Below the pieces are notes generated by a model that was given only the letters and a program-made list of their open reading frames with translations, searched no databases and was not told the DNA's origin. A stretch of 64,000 bases of DNA from Puffinus mauretanicus (lineage: Eukaryota; Chordata; Aves; Procellariiformes; Procellariidae): the NCBI GenBank assembly GCA_023333565.1, contig JAJKFH010003108.1, forward strand, positions 682,001 through 746,000, written 5' to 3'. Position numbers and translations under genes: made by a program. Below are positions 50,450 through 64,000 of the stretch, piece after piece; within the stretch, counting starts at the first letter, position 1; each line of letters begins with the position of its first letter.

Positions 50450-53400
50450 CTTCTACAGATTTTTAAAAGTCTGTGGTTAGAGCTTCTTTCTAGATAATTT
50501 TTCTTAATGTGGAGCATGAAAAGATATGATTCTGTAAAGCACAGCAAAGCAGTCTAAGGACTTGCCTCTAAGAGCTGAACGAGCCCAGAAGTAGACTTGA
50601 CCCTCCTAGAAAAGCATGTGTTTCCAACTCTCAGGCAGGGCTAATATATATGGTCTCTTGTACAGGCACTTGTACACATGCACACTATTGTGGGTCTGAT
50701 GAGGAAAGTGTCTTCTCTCGAGGACACTCCTTTCATCTATAGGTTTCATAGTTTTGCCAGCTACTGTGCTAATTCACAGGTATGTGCCAGGTAAAACATT
50801 AATAGCAGATTCTAGTAAAAGCAGGTTGTCACAGTTTTCCATTACAGTATCAGATGCAGGAGCAGTTCAGGACGTCTTAAAAACTAAGTCACGTACCACA
50901 CAAGTTGGTGGGGTTTTTTTTGTTTCTTGGTTGGTTTTCAGAGCGGGGGAGAGAGCGTGCAGGCTGTCTTCTCTGTCACTTGGGCTGCTAACGTTCATGA
51001 TTACATTAGGAAGCAAACTCTGGGAAACTTGCATTATACGTAGCACCAAAACAAACAAAGCCACATCTGTGGAATGGAAAGCAAAGGAAACCAGAGGGTG
51101 TGTATTCCAGCTGAAAAAAAATTTCAAATGGCTGTTTATCTCATAAAAGCCCTTCTCATGAGAATTTGTAGTAAGTTAAGCCTGGACTCTGTGCCTTAAG
51201 CCGAGATTCCCTTAAAACAGCTTCAAATCCAACAGTACTTTTTATGCCAATACAAAAATACAGAACTTTCAATAAACAATGCTGACCTTCCCCAGACCAG
51301 AAAGGATCTTCAGGGTCTGGTTTTGCAAATCCCTTTAGTACTGAGTGAGGTAAATCGCATCCTTTTGGACACAGTCACCAAGCAAGCTCTTTGGTACATA
51401 CTTAATTTCTGGATGGAGTATTTTATAACTTTTTCAGCCAGGGTCTTCACAGTTGTAGCTATTTTGGTGGTGTTCTTGATTTCTTGGTGTTGTGAAACAT
51501 GAAATAAACTTTTAGAATTGTTCCTACAGATTTGTTTTACAACTCCTCCATAACACCTTGCATTAAGCATGCCAGATCTTGAAGAGCTTATGTGTTTTGT
51601 TCAGTTCAATATAATTAAGGCCAATGAGGACTTTGGTATTTCTGATTTTAGACTGTGATTATCCTTACTGAACTGGTAGGTTCCATGGTAGAAATAAAAC
51701 TATTCAAATGGTATGAGTGCTCACATAAAGAAAATGTTTTCTCAAAATATTCTGAGGTATCGTAAGTGGAAAAATAGTTCAGAGTCAAAAGAAGATTTTG
51801 TATTTCCAGATGCCTTCAGAGTATCAAATCTGCTGCTTGCCCAGAATAAAGCCTGCAAGTTTCTTAGTGAAGTCTAAGAGTTCCAGCTAGAGAAATAGTT
51901 GGAACATGAAAGTAGCTCAGCAAACCGCAGTGCAAGCTCCCAGGAGCTGGAGCCTGAGAATTCTCTCCCATGAACATTTTTTTTGCCCAAATCCATGATT
52001 TCTCATAAAAAGTTTAAGATTCCAACAAACTGACACTTTCTGATTTTTAAAAAAAAAAAAAAAAAGTAAGTTCAGCTGAAAAATTCCCAGCTCTTATGTT
52101 GGTGTATTTTTTATGTTTCTGGGATATGCAGATGTCACTCTCTGACTCCTTACTTATTTTTCAATTGCTGAAGGAATTGAAAGGCAATGAAGTTACTTGA
52201 TTTGATATGAACTCCAAGCTTTCCTTTTAATTTGTAGGACTCTTCAACAGATCTATTTCACTGGAAATAGTTACACTTCTAGGACATACCTTGGGCCAAG
52301 AAAGCTGCTTGTGAGAGCACAGCTATGTGAGTTGACAGAGAGCCCTGATGTATTCCACATGCTCTGCACAGTGGGGTTTCTAAGGGCTTGTCCAGAATGC
52401 GGTGACTGAAGCGCAGTGAATCCAGCTCGAAACTAGTTTGGTTGGGGAGAGGCAATAATTCAGGCATGTTATTGGCGATAAAACCCACTTGAGAAACTGA
52501 ACAAACTTTCAGAAAATTGCTATGAGCTTCAGGCTCCTGTGAGTACACACGATAAATAGGATTACATGGGTATGTTGGTGTAAGAGCAGTGCTGCAGCAA
52601 AGCATTACTTTAAAATACTTAAATGAAGAAAACATCCTCCTTGTTCGTGCTTGGCTGGCATTGGCATGGCCCTCACCCCTTCACCACCCCCAGATGTTCT
52701 CCAGTGAGCAGACTTCTCAGCTGCTCCCAGGACAGCCTTGCTCTGTCTTCACTTGCATTCGTCTGTCACTTCAAATATCTGCTGAAAGAAAACATTTTTC
52801 CTCCTATATCTTGTTTTCCTTCCATTTCTCTCTCCTGAAATTCTGATACATGACTAGAACACTTCAAAACAACATCTTGGAAAGCTACCAAAAAATACAG
52901 TAATGTTGCAGGAGAAGGTCTAATTGTTTTAAATTAATCTGTGGAAACTCTTCTGCAAATCGATTCAAATGTATAAAAAAATCAAAGGCAAGGCAGAAAA
53001 AAGAGGAGGCAAGGGGAGGATCTGTAGAGGGTGGTAAGGAAGGGAGAGGAGCTAGTGGTACGTCTGACTTGGATTCCAGAATTTCACGCCTGGAATCTAA
53101 ATTTTACTGTGTACTTTTTTGACTTCTAATCACATCTGCAATGCGGTCTGGTGATTTGTAGCATACAATATTTCCTTGACAACGTATTTCACGCACCTAT
53201 GTTGCTTAGTCATTATAAAAAGGATTTTGCTTGTCCCCTACATGATTGTATATTTACGCAAAGCATTATCACTTCAGGGAAATCCAGATGTTTTCTTTAT
53301 GATCGTATCTGATACGAAGTGGTCCGAAAGGCTCAGAAGCCTGCCACAATGAAACATCCCTGGGGTGGTACAGCATGAACAGAAAAACAGCTTTAAAGAA

Positions 53401-56400
53401 GTCTCTCCATAAAACTGGTCATGGTTTCTTAGGCAACCTTTTCCAAATGTGGTTAGCCTTGGCTCTGCCTCAAGCTGCTGAACTTCCTGCTTTTCTGGTT
53501 CATTCCGTAAAAAACTCCCAAATTTAGTAAAACCCTCGGACTCCTATTTTTCCCTCTTTTGTTTTGTCTTTTTTTGACGGAAAAATCTCTGCTGGCTCTC
53601 ATGTAGCTGCTTTCTATAGCTTTTCCACCTTTACTAAAATTAAGATGTCTCAGTATAGCTTTTCTATTCTTAATAATGATCACAGATTTGATTAGGACTG
53701 ATGATGTGTGTAGTGACAGGCAGTGGAATACAGATTGGGCAATCCCATGGGATTTCTCTTATGGGTAAGGTTGTTTCTTTAGCCTCAAGTTTTTGTTTGA
53801 TAAAGAAACCTGTCCCAAGATGAAAGGAATTCCTCATTTCTACAGACACCTGCCTCAGCCCTGCTACTGCATGCTGAAATTAAAGAAACCATAAGGGCTT
53901 ATACTTGTTGCATGACTGACGCTTCTTTATTCCTGTTTGCCAAGAAGTGCAAGCATAATGCTTTTCTTTTCTGGAGGTGTTTTTCAGAGTGGGGAGGAAA
54001 ATGAAAATATTTGCACTTATGTAAACTTTTTTCTTTTTCTACATTTTTGCAATAAATCCTATAAAAAATTGCAACATTCTTTTGTTGCTAGACAGCTGTA
54101 TATAAATTTTTGCCTTATGAAAAGTGAAGTCTGAAAAACTGAGAAGGGAAAATGGAACAGCCTTTCTGTGGCAAAAGTTGTGGGAGCATATTTTCTCTTT
54201 TTTTGTGTGTGCTGTGTATCCAACTCTCTGATGTCAAAGCTTAATGCTCTGTGAAGAACACTCATTACTTTCTGTATCACAAGATTACAATGTGTATCAG
54301 TGCCTAAAATTCAAAAGAAATAGAAATGCATATGTATAGGATCTTGAGTTGATATGAAAAGATGCATTTGAAGACTGTGAAGAAATGAAGTTTATTAGTA
54401 GAGTACATATATATCGTATCTTTGAAAAATATCTTTCACTCTTACTTGTTTTTACATGTTCTAAAGAACCTTGATAAGTCAACAAAAGTAGTTTCGACAA
54501 CTAAAACTTAAAATCTCATGAGGTACGCCCACAAAACTAGCTGTTAGAAAACTAATCTAAACTTAATTTTGGGTTTTGAAACATGAAGGTTTCACATTTT
54601 CAATATTTTGTCCATAGCATTAAAATTTTTGTCTGATGAAAGCTAAGATTCTCACATGAACGAATTATTCTTGTTATTTTAAAGAAAAAAACACCAATAC
54701 AATCTCAAGATTTGATAACGAATAAAATGAAATACTATTTGTGATTCTGAACACTAAGGTGAGTGTTTCATTTCCTGTTGCCATTGGTGAAGTTAAAGAA
54801 GGCATGGAAAGAAAGTTTATTTTGGTATTTTTTTTCAAATATTCCTTGGAGGGTAATTATGAAGACTCTTGTTTCTCCTTGTCATCTGTCTTTGTATTTA
54901 AAAAGAGTGTATAAGTGCTGGACCAGTGTGTTATTGTTAAAATTGCTCACTTGTATTCAGTAAAGGTAGTAAGTGGATTAGTCTGTGAGGCAGAATAGCT
55001 CTGATACTTTAAATACTGTAGAAAAATGTCATTTCATAATACTGATTTTTTTATTTTTGTTTTCATGGAGTGACTCTAGGCTGAGTATCCTTGCAAAAAT
55101 CGTTTATATGAAGTGGCCTAAGACATTCCTGCTTCTGTGTTGCTGGTATGAAAGGTTATAAGAGATAAAGAATAAAATTTGTGCTTTCAATAATGCTGTG
55201 GATGTTAGGAAAAGAAACCACAGTACATCTCATCTGGTGCTCTGTAACTGGCTGTAATCTTTATAGCAAAGGTACTTTAGGAATTCCTGTCCCACATCCT
55301 GGGACAGATGGCAAAGAAAGAGGAAATAAATTTCAGCTGTGTATACCAACAGTAAGGAATTTCTGAAAATACTTGATGTAGTCAAGGTGCACAGTGTCTT
55401 GCAGAGACTGTCTGCCAGGACTCCCAAAAGACAGAAGTGTTTGTGAGGGATATGGATGAAAAACATAGTGCCATTCACATTTATTTTTATGTGGCTTGTC
55501 AGGGATTTATGCTGGCTGGCATCTTTTCAAGACAGGATGCATTTCTGTTGTAAGAGCTGGGTAGTAGTGTAGGACAGTAGTGCTTTCTGGTCTATTTTTA
55601 GCTGTATTAAATCTCAAGCAATAATCCAAAATGATGAATTTATGGAAATGGTTTTGCTTCCAACGTTTCTTACTCTTCCTTCCTGCCCCCCCCGCCGACC
55701 TCCCCCTCCCAAAATTCTTGATACCAGCATTTTTAGAGCCCAGTTAATTAGCGTTTCGTGAATGTAGCCAGAGTTCATGTTGCACAATTTTATATAAAGA
55801 AATTCCTTGAGATATTCTTCGTGTCTCCTATTGCCAGTATAAGAAATGGTCCCAAACATCTCATTCCCTTTGCTCTCCTCTGCAAATTGTTCTGCGTAAT
55901 ATATGCAGAACCGAAGTTTCTTCCATTGTTCTCTAGGTGGATAGTCAGCACTTTAAAGCTTAGTTATCACGTCAAAAGCAGGTAAGGCACTAGGGCATGT
56001 GAAAATCATTTCAAGGAAGGATGCCATTCTGTTCAGTGGTTTGTCTAAACTATAGATTAAATTTTCCCTTCAAGAGAGAGGTATGTCTCAAAAATTTTAG
56101 GCTATTTTTTTTCCCTCTTTTCCCTCTGACAGTAATGATTTTATATTGATAATTTTCTGCCTGAGGTAAACAGATTCTTTGCTGAAATATATGAAAAGTG
56201 TGTTTTGGTCTTGGCAAGCCCTATGATTTTAGCAGGACAAAAAGTCATCATATGTATTAATCTCCTAGGATTCAAGGACAGGGAGTACTTGTACAGCAAC
56301 AGGCACTTTGCATAGATTCAAACTGTACACTCTGTGTTATCGTGCACCCTGCAATAAAAGCAAGAGTCCCACAACGGGAAGAAGATCTAAAACCAAAAGG

Positions 56401-59400
56401 GAAGCAAACAGTGACAGTGAAATGGACACTGCTACACAGATACTACACTTTCCCTAAGTAACACCAGTGATAATATAATAGCAAGTAGTGTATGTTAAGC
56501 AACATCAAGTGGTTTTGGAATTTTACTACATCTTTTTGAAAGGATGTTAATGTAGTGTTGCCACATTGAAAGCAAAGCAACTAGGTTAACCATCTGAAAA
56601 AGGAGCATTGCCTTTGACTTAGGTTTTAGCATGTTAGTGTGCTTTCTCAAACTTGGCCCAAAGTAGGCTGAGATGTACGGCTAGTTGAATTATGCATTTT
56701 TGATCAGTAAAGATGAGATGAGTTCTTAGATGCAACCATTAAAAGAAGCACCTCTGAGTGGCATGAGTAAAGAAGATGAGAATATGGCTTTGTGTCCTTT
56801 CCCTTTGTTAGGTATCCATTAGAAGAAACAGAGCAGAGGCACTGATAAAGAACCCTACAACAGAAGTTTGTATCATAGAAAAACCTTATGCTTCACTTTG
56901 AACAATGTTTGCATTCCCAGCAGAAGTTTATATGACAGAAAAACTGTGCTTCATTTTAATTAATGATTGCAGTCCCAGCAGAGCAGCCACTCCCCATCAG
57001 TATGTGAATGCTTAGAGGGACAAAAGAATGGGTTTTTAAACCAAAACCTTTACTAAATTTTTATAACAGAAGCAAATTGGCTATTCTGTCTGTATTTTTA
57101 ACATTCCACACCACCATGTTTCACCATGCAAACCAAGGATGTGGATGCATAAGCATCGACTGCTGCACTGCCTGTGGTCGTAGAAAAAATTCACTTTCTA
57201 GCTGCAGCAGCTTTTTCCCTTGTCCTCTCATGTGTCATAACATGAGTGGTTAATATGAACAGTAACGGGGAGTGCTGTGCATAGGAGACGGATGCTGCAT
57301 ATCCATGCTGCTTCCACAGAACTTGTGTGACTAGGACATAAGAATCTATGTGAAAATTGAGTAGGTTTTCTGTGTCCCCTGTATGTCCCGTGGTAAATCT
57401 GTCCTAGTAGAAGCTATCTAAAGGGGACTGTACGCAGTACCCCATGCCTGTAGTTCACAAATTGTAGTGTCTACTCCTACCCTACAATTAGTCAAGATAT
57501 AATTAAACCTTAATTTATCAGAGGTTCTCACAACAGTGAGATAGCAGAGATAGCATGATAGAGAACAGACAGCATCTCATGAGGTAGAAATCTTAATTTA
57601 CGATTGTTTTCTCTCTATAAAGCATCAGTGTGTGCATAAATGATCAAATAATACCTACCCAACTGGGAAAAGGCTGAAGGAGGGAAGGGAAACAGGCAGA
57701 GTATGCACATGGCATCTCTACGATGATGATGGTGGGAGTGTGTAACAAATAAACCCCATGCCTGTGAATACATCATTCCTTCTTCAGGCCCGCGGTGGGC
57801 TGAGAGGCAGAATGACAGGCAACGTGTCCTGCATCACCTCATAGCATTGCAAACTACTACTTAGGAATTAAGATTTCTTAGCAACTCTGTTTTAGTAAAT
57901 ATCTCAAGCAAAGATGAGTTGAGTTGCTTTACAAGGAAATTGCATGAAATTCTAGACTAACCAGCACAGAAATTGTTCATGAAAGTATACTAGATGCTGA
58001 GGACTGTAAATCTGTGTCAAAAACAAAATTGCTTGCATTACGGAGAGAGAAGCATGACACAATTGTTAATAGTATGGAGAGGCAAGAAAATTGGAAAACT
58101 AGGACACTCTGCTCAAGGTGTGAAAATGACATAAGTATAAATACCATCCACAGCTTGTAAAGTGAATGTAACTGCTTTCTTGTCACTTTGCTAATTGCTT
58201 TAGAGGAGCCTTGATGTTGCAGCTGTGGCAGAAAGTAAATACATGCTTGTTAGTATCTTAGAACGAAGCTTAATTCTTTTAACAAGAAAGAAAATTAATC
58301 TGGCTGTGTTTGCTGTTCACTTTATATGGTGAATTATATATTGTATCAACAAGCTACTGTTCTCAGGCTATGTGTTTGTCAAGATGTTTGTGGTTCATTA
58401 AGTCCATGAAGGTACAGTCAGAAACTAAAATAGCCTTGTATTTTACCTGTATTTTCATCCTTTTGTCCCATCCCAGATGAAATGGATTAATAGCAGGCTG
58501 CGCTGGCTGAGAAAGTGCAATCTTACCTTTTTAGATAGATTTTTGAGGCTTGTTTTTCTTATTGGAGCCTGAAAGTGTTAAATTCACTGCAGGGGGAGAA
58601 AATAGACTATATTTTTAATGTTGGTCCCCTGTACTAGTTTACATCTAAAACTTTATAGTCTTATCGAGAGAGTGTAACTTCTGCTAATGTCAGTGGGCGT
58701 TTATATAAATATATTGCAGCAATGTCGTGGGTACATTTTTGCAACAATTACTTACATTGCATAAATGTATAGTTGTCACTTAGCACTAAGAGTTTTAATT
58801 GTCTTCATTATTTGGTTGGTTTCTTCCATCATTGGTGGTATCACAGAGTGGCATCCACTGCAACTTCCCTGTCATATTCCATCTTTCTTGATCTATTTCT
58901 TTTTCATTTCCTCGACTAAATTATTTCTTCTTCTTCCCATATCTCCTACTATCTCGTAGCCTTACCCATCCTTCCCTAACGAGTTAGAAATTAATTAACT
59001 AATGTTTATATTAAGTGTTAGTGCTTTTTTAAATTACTATTTACGTTTTGCTTATTTTATTACTACTTACTGATGTATATTAGGACATAGCTAAGGCTGA
59101 CAGTGAGCAGAGCTTGTTTTTACGTACCAAGAAAATGATTTTGCTCTGGATTTTACTAATTTCACATTTAAAATCCTCATGGCAAAAGAGTTAGGAAGTA
59201 ATTTCAGACAAAGCAGAACGACTTACTCTCACACTTCTAAATCTATGATGCCAGGTATCTGCTTGGCAATTAACACCTGTGAAAATCAGCTCGCGGTAGG
59301 TAGGAGCTGATGCACTAGATTAGCCTATTTAAAAATTCTGGTCTCGGCAGGCAGGGCCAGGAGCAGCGTAACCCAGCTGCCTTTTTGGCAAGAGGACCTG

Positions 59401-62400
59401 CTTCGTCCTGGGCCACCGGTAAGAACTGCAGGTCCTCTGTCCCCAAGAGTGGATTAGGTGAGTACAAGTGACACTTAACATTTGTGTTGTGATGAGCTTT
59501 TTAAACAGGATTGTCCAGGTATGAAAAAAAAAGCTAAACAGAACTAATAAACCAGGAAGAATTGTCTTGCAAATGCAATCTGGGGGTAGTTGTATGGCCC
59601 CATATCTGTCTATAAATAAGACCTCGTTTTCCACTTAATCTGTCACATACTGTCGAGTGTTAAATTTTATTGCAGCAAATGATTTTGTGGCTGGCTTTTT
59701 TTTTTCCTCTCCTAGTCATACTGATTAAACTCTGCACCCTATTACATAGTTGTTAAACCTTCAGTAAAAAGCCTTATAAGAGATTACTGTACAATAATTG
59801 TCGTACTAAGTTTAAACTAAAATTTGAATTTAGGATTTTTAAAAGCAAGTTTAACAAAGGAATAATTACTGAAATTATTTAAAAAAAAGAAAAAAAAAAA
59901 GTGGAAGAAAAATTTCCCTTGCAAGGCACTGGCAGTCTGTTTTTGCAGGTCACTCAAGCCCTAATACCGGAGAGCATTTTGCTTCAGATACAAACCACGT
60001 AAACCTCCATGAGTTTACGTTATGCCCTTTTATCTCCCCTGTACCCCTGTGGAACATGAGTATTTGCTGTAAGTGTAAGAGCATACTGAGCGCTTTCCTG
60101 GGGCCTTAATATTTTGAAATTGAATGGGATTGGCCACATTGTCTGTCTGTCTGCTCATCTCTTAGACCCACGCTTTCCTGTCAATTTGCCTATTCATACT
60201 GAATTGTATCTGCTTTCACATGAAGATTGAGTTAAGCTGATGAGAATCAGTCATCTATAAGTGATGGCTAAGTTTGATTATGCTGTTTCTGACAAAATTA
60301 TTTCTTTAAAGATGTCAAATTTGTACCGTAAGCTTCAAGTGAATTATGGCTGCCTTTGTTTAACTGCAGTTGTTAGCCTGTTTGCTATTCCAGCTGCTGT
60401 TTAAGAAACACTTCTGTTGCGAGATTGGAGTCTTGCAGGCAAAAGTGGATTGTTCTTCTAAGAATTTAGAGGATATCTGACAGAGCATTACATGTCCAGC
60501 ATTATAAGGAATATATAGCACTTTGAGAACTTAGAGTGCCATATGTAACCCATAGATGTTATGGTCAAGTAGCAGCCAAAGTTCATCTGGCAGATTTAGT
60601 AAGCAAATATCCCCACTAGTGAAATAGGATCATTTTTCATACCACATTTCTTTCCCCTTTGGGGCTTACTCAGATCTCACGCTGTCTCTAAATTATTAAA
60701 TTAGGTCTTCCTTGATCATCCAAAGGTCATGGTGCCTAATGTGTGTTAATGTGATGGAAGTGTCAGACACAATTAGTTTCAGTAGTAAAACATGGCTTTA
60801 TAGCCCTAAATGCAATAAATTAAAGTGTGAGGTAGACTGCTGTAGTCAGGGAAATTTCTGCACCATTAAGGTTTGATGAGGAAGTTCATGGCCTCTTTAG
60901 GTAGGAATGGGCAGCACTGGGTAGAAGGTGGTATGATATGCTTCACCTCCATGATTGCTATTACTCCTCATTTGAGAGATTATATATCAAATGGACATAT
61001 AACCTGAAAATTCCACTTTCCCTCTCAGGGAAAGCCAGGCAGTAGAGTTTTCCGCTGCTTCCATATTCCCTTTGCTGGTATCTTTACGCTGAGAAAATTC
61101 CAGGGCACATTTTAGGCATCAAAACATCTTTAATCTTGATGCTGAGAAGAGTGCATGCTGTCAGAAACAGATCCGTTTCTATACAGCTTGCTACTGAAAT
61201 TTCAAACTTCTGCCATGAAAAATTCAGCTATAAATAGATGACTAAATTGGCATGTTCTGTAATCTGTCTAATGGAGCAAGATTTTACAATTAACTGTGAC
61301 TGTATCCGTTTCCTGTCTGTAAGCAGGAGAAAAAAAATCCACAACCATTTAGTAGCAGATAAGCAGGAGAGAGATGGATCAGTTTTAATTGAAACTTCTG
61401 GTAGCTTTGCTGTTGAAAAACAAAAAGCAATGCCTAGCTGTGGTAAATACCATTGATAAACCAAAGACCCACCTGTACAAGCCCATTTACATTGACAATG
61501 TACCCTGAATTGTTGCAAACTTGGACGACATATACAGAAACAAATACTTTCAGTAGCAAGGAAGTAAACAATTTTACCCTATGAAAAGTGATCCTTCTGG
61601 GAAAAATATTGCCCTCTTAAGTGGCAATTCAGTGTTTTTAATAGTCTTGTATTATTCATGGGGAATCATCTCTCCATGCGGTTTTGGAATGGAAAAAGAG
61701 ACTTCCTCTTCTCTAAGTAGAATGAAGAGACTGTGCAAATCGGTTTGCACGTAAGAGAAGTTGGCCAGATTTGGATGTCTGGCTTCCTCTGACAGAGGAA
61801 TCCTTTTTGGTTGGTCGAGTGCAAAAACCTCGAATCAAAGTCTCCAAATCTGGCAGAGTTAGTGAGAACTGAGCAAAGTTCTTGACGCTGTTCAATGGTT
61901 CTTATCTCAGTATCATGCCGTTTTAAAGGGAAATCTGCTGAAATATACTGATGACAGAAATAGTGGGAGGCGTATTTAATTCTGAGGCAGACAAAGACAT
62001 CTAGAAAAAGTAGAGAGCAGTAGACAAATCAGACGAGTGAGACTGAAACAGGGTAAATGCCATAGTGGTCCCTTTGGGAGCAGGTAATCAAATGTATAAA
62101 TCTAAGTTCTGAGAGTGCTGATTAGGAGATGGAAGTGAAGAATTGATGGAAGGGAAGATACCATTTGAGAGTGAGCATCAAATTGAACTTGACTGTATAA
62201 GTCAATACTGCCATGAACTGCAGTGCTCTAGTATATAAACAGAAGAACTTGGTGTTGGAGAGCTGTTCCACAGTGGTTAAAGTACACCTGGAAAGCATCT
62301 GCTTTGGTCTTTGCGCTTTTAAAAATAAGGCACGTGACTGCTGCAACAAGATGGAAAATCAAACCTGAAAGATGTAATCAAAGTAACAAAAGCCCTTTTC

Positions 62401-63404
62401 CTTTCACTTGTGTAAAGAGTGCCTGGCACACTGCTGCCACTGTATAATGGTAGAAAACAAGACTTGTAAAGTCAACCGGTAGTCTGAGTTCATGCCGTTT
62501 AAAAAAGACATTGGTGTTTTCTTTTTCATCCAAAAAGGAATGAAGCTCCAGAAATGGTGGAGAAACCCAGTGCTTTCCTTGAAGCTTTTAGAATATTCAG
62601 TTCTAACTCTTAGCTTTTAGTTACGGTAAAAAAGCAGTCTGAATATAGAACAAAGGAAAAGGTCCTGCTACACCGACAACAAAGATGCTAACCAAGCCTT
62701 TCAAAAGCCAACAGTAACAGCAGATGTTGGTGTCAGATCTTGCATAATTTCAACAACGATTCATTTTTTAACAAAACCAGAATTTGCAAAAAATTGAGTT
62801 CCTTTTCAAGGCATCTCAAACTCTTTGTTTATAGATGGAATATTTACTGTGGAAAACCTTGACCCCTTATTTTGACTGAGAAATACAGAATACTAGTCCT
62901 GGTAGGATATTTATCTCCAAACCGTGTGGTAGACCTCACTAGGTTTCTTCTGTTTTGTGGATTTTATTTTTTTTTTTTTCATGTGAAGGGGGATGTTAAG
63001 CACAAATGCTACATGTGGAGTGATTCCTTTTTTTTTTTTTTTGACATTGATACTAAATGTGTTTTTTAAAAAATAAAAATGAAGAGGCCTATGCAAATCA
63101 CAATAAAGCCCTTAATCTACCAAAGTTCTTCAGCAAGTAAAGATCTCATTGGCTTTAATGTGATAATTCCAGGATTTAAAGTTAAATATATGCACAAGTG
63201 ATTTGCAAAATCAAGGCCATGTTAGAGGTGTTATCTGGACGGATTTGTTGTTAGAGTGATTTCATTTCTGTGCTGTTGGGTGGGGTTTTTTTTGCCATAA
63301 TGTGTTTTAAGGTTTTTCATTTAAAACTGTGAAATACCTAGTAAAGAAAGGATTACTAGCTATGGGATAGAAAACATATTATGATTGTGATTACCCTGTG
63401 TTTA
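50450..63404. other. Non-coding, no supported gene
   Basis: Long AT-rich stretch. I recognise one imperfect 60-bp tandem duplication (56.86-56.98 kb), homopolymer runs (A16 near 52051, interrupted A-rich 59880-59900, T runs near 62967 and 63029) and a C/pyrimidine tract near 55685-55710. The longest frames (130 codons at 50754-51146, 118 at 52635-52279) have no domain or splice context. No RNA gene was seen. Confidence 0.6.
56861..56978. repeat. Imperfect 60-bp tandem duplication
   Basis: Copy 1 (56861-56920) and copy 2 (56921-56978) both run from CAGAAGTTT through an AGAAAAAC block and a GTGCTTCA/ATGCTTCA block to TCCCAG. They differ by several substitutions and a two-base length change, so the duplication is not recent. 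A short AGCAG echo follows the second copy. No transposon or coding function is apparent. Confidence 0.8.
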
Positions 63405-63565
63405 TGACTCCTCTCTTACTGAGTCAGCACATATTCTCATCATCCCTGTTTTTCTAGGCAGAGAAATCAAGGCACAGAGTGTGTAAACAACTTATCCACG
63501 CCCTGTGCAATGACACTAGTGGGCCCAGGAATGCAGTCCACTGTCTGAATCCGACCTGCACACAA
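63405..63565 (-). mobile_element. Probable MIR-like SINE relic, antisense
   Basis: The plus strand resembles the antisense of the MIR consensus in order and spacing: a 'tcatcatccctgttttt' block (63435-63452), 'gcagagaaatcaaggcacagag' in the place of the usual gaggaaactgaggcacagag (63460-63480), then a 'aacaacttatccacg' block and a 'cagtccactgtctgaatcc' block. MIRs are ancient amniote tRNA-derived SINEs and survive in birds in small numbers. The copy is decayed and its ends are approximate. The match is from recalled consensus, not an alignment. Confidence 0.45.
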
Positions 63566-64000
63566 CCAGCCCTGCAGCATCTCCTAAGTCTCAGTTGAAA
63601 TATCCTCACTACACCTGGATTATTTAGGGCCAAATTATAATTATTGGCCCTAATCAATTATAATGCTGTTATCTGCAGTTCCAGGAATGGCTGTTGTTCT
63701 GCTGGGACTCAAAGATTGAGATCGTTACCTGGTAGAGACAAGCTTTGATGATTTGAGAGATTTCTCCAGCTCCAAACAGCTGGATGTGTAGTCCATGAGA
63801 TCAGAGATCTCACATTCAGAAATGCCCTATGTCATAAATCTACATTTTTAAGCTCACTATTATATTAATCTTTCCTCTGAAATAATTTCCCACATAAAAA
63901 GTGGGATTGATTAAAAAACATGAACATCTGACAGCATTCTAATATGACTGCAGAAAAAGTCCACTGAGAAAAAATTATATTCTATATGTTAATGGTATTG
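63566..64000. other. Non-coding, no supported gene
   Basis: Ordinary AT-rich sequence to the window edge. I see no repeat, RNA gene or exon in it. Confidence 0.6.

Noticed and set aside
50754..51146. 130-codon plus-strand frame
   Set aside because: Translation shows no family signature and passes through T-rich and A-rich runs; treated as chance.
52051..52067. A-run considered as the tail of a processed pseudogene
   Set aside because: Upstream sequence gives no coding homology and no target-site duplication was visible.
1..64000. CRISPR array, operon, phage or plasmid features
   Set aside because: No regularly spaced repeats, ribosome binding sites or dense co-directional frames; the CR1 elements and overall texture show a vertebrate nuclear genome.
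1..64000. Endogenous retrovirus or LTR pair
   Set aside because: No long direct repeats with TG...CA ends, primer-binding site or gag/pol/env-like frames were seen; the only reverse transcriptase is of the CR1 non-LTR type.

Overview
This window looks like a piece of a bird nuclear chromosome. The clearest sign is two copies of the chicken-repeat-1 (CR1) LINE, both ending in the ATTCTATG-type octamer tail typical of avian CR1. The rest is AT-rich, mostly non-coding vertebrate DNA with short homopolymer runs, a CT microsatellite and old interspersed-repeat relics. There are no operons, no dense open reading frames, no CRISPR array and no prokaryotic or phage features. Species and chromosome cannot be read from the sequence.

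The only credible host-gene signal is on the minus strand near 14 kb. A CT-rich, CpG-bearing 5' leader (about 14330 to 14042) runs into a short coding exon (14041 to 13957). That exon encodes a signal-peptide-like N-terminus and ends at a strong GTAAG splice donor in phase 1. If this is real, positions 1 to 13956 are the first intron of a secreted or membrane protein gene, and everything above 14.4 kb is upstream intergenic DNA. I could not name the gene. The leader also carries an upstream ORF whose stop codon overlaps the main start codon.

From 14.4 to 64 kb the window reads as a gene desert holding transposon debris: an old antisense CR1 fragment (about 18.87 to 19.13 kb), a young 3'-truncated-type CR1 tail (26.45 to 26.68 kb), two antisense relics of an old CR1/L3-like LINE (about 32.1 to 32.6 and 34.8 to 35.7 kb), a younger 1.4-kb CR1 with a damaged reverse-transcriptase ORF (44.97 to 46.37 kb), and a probable antisense MIR-like SINE (about 63.4 to 63.57 kb). 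Short tandem duplications and two tRNA-promoter-like relics lie between them. Several A+T-rich blocks with homeodomain-type TAATTA motifs and no repeat signature are possible conserved regulatory elements, but only a cross-species alignment can show that.

I found no convincing undescribed system. The items most worth checking are the signal-peptide exon with its overlapping upstream ORF, an unexplained 238-codon minus-strand ORF at 36.3 to 37.05 kb, and a CpG-containing 115-codon minus-strand ORF at 50.1 to 50.45 kb.
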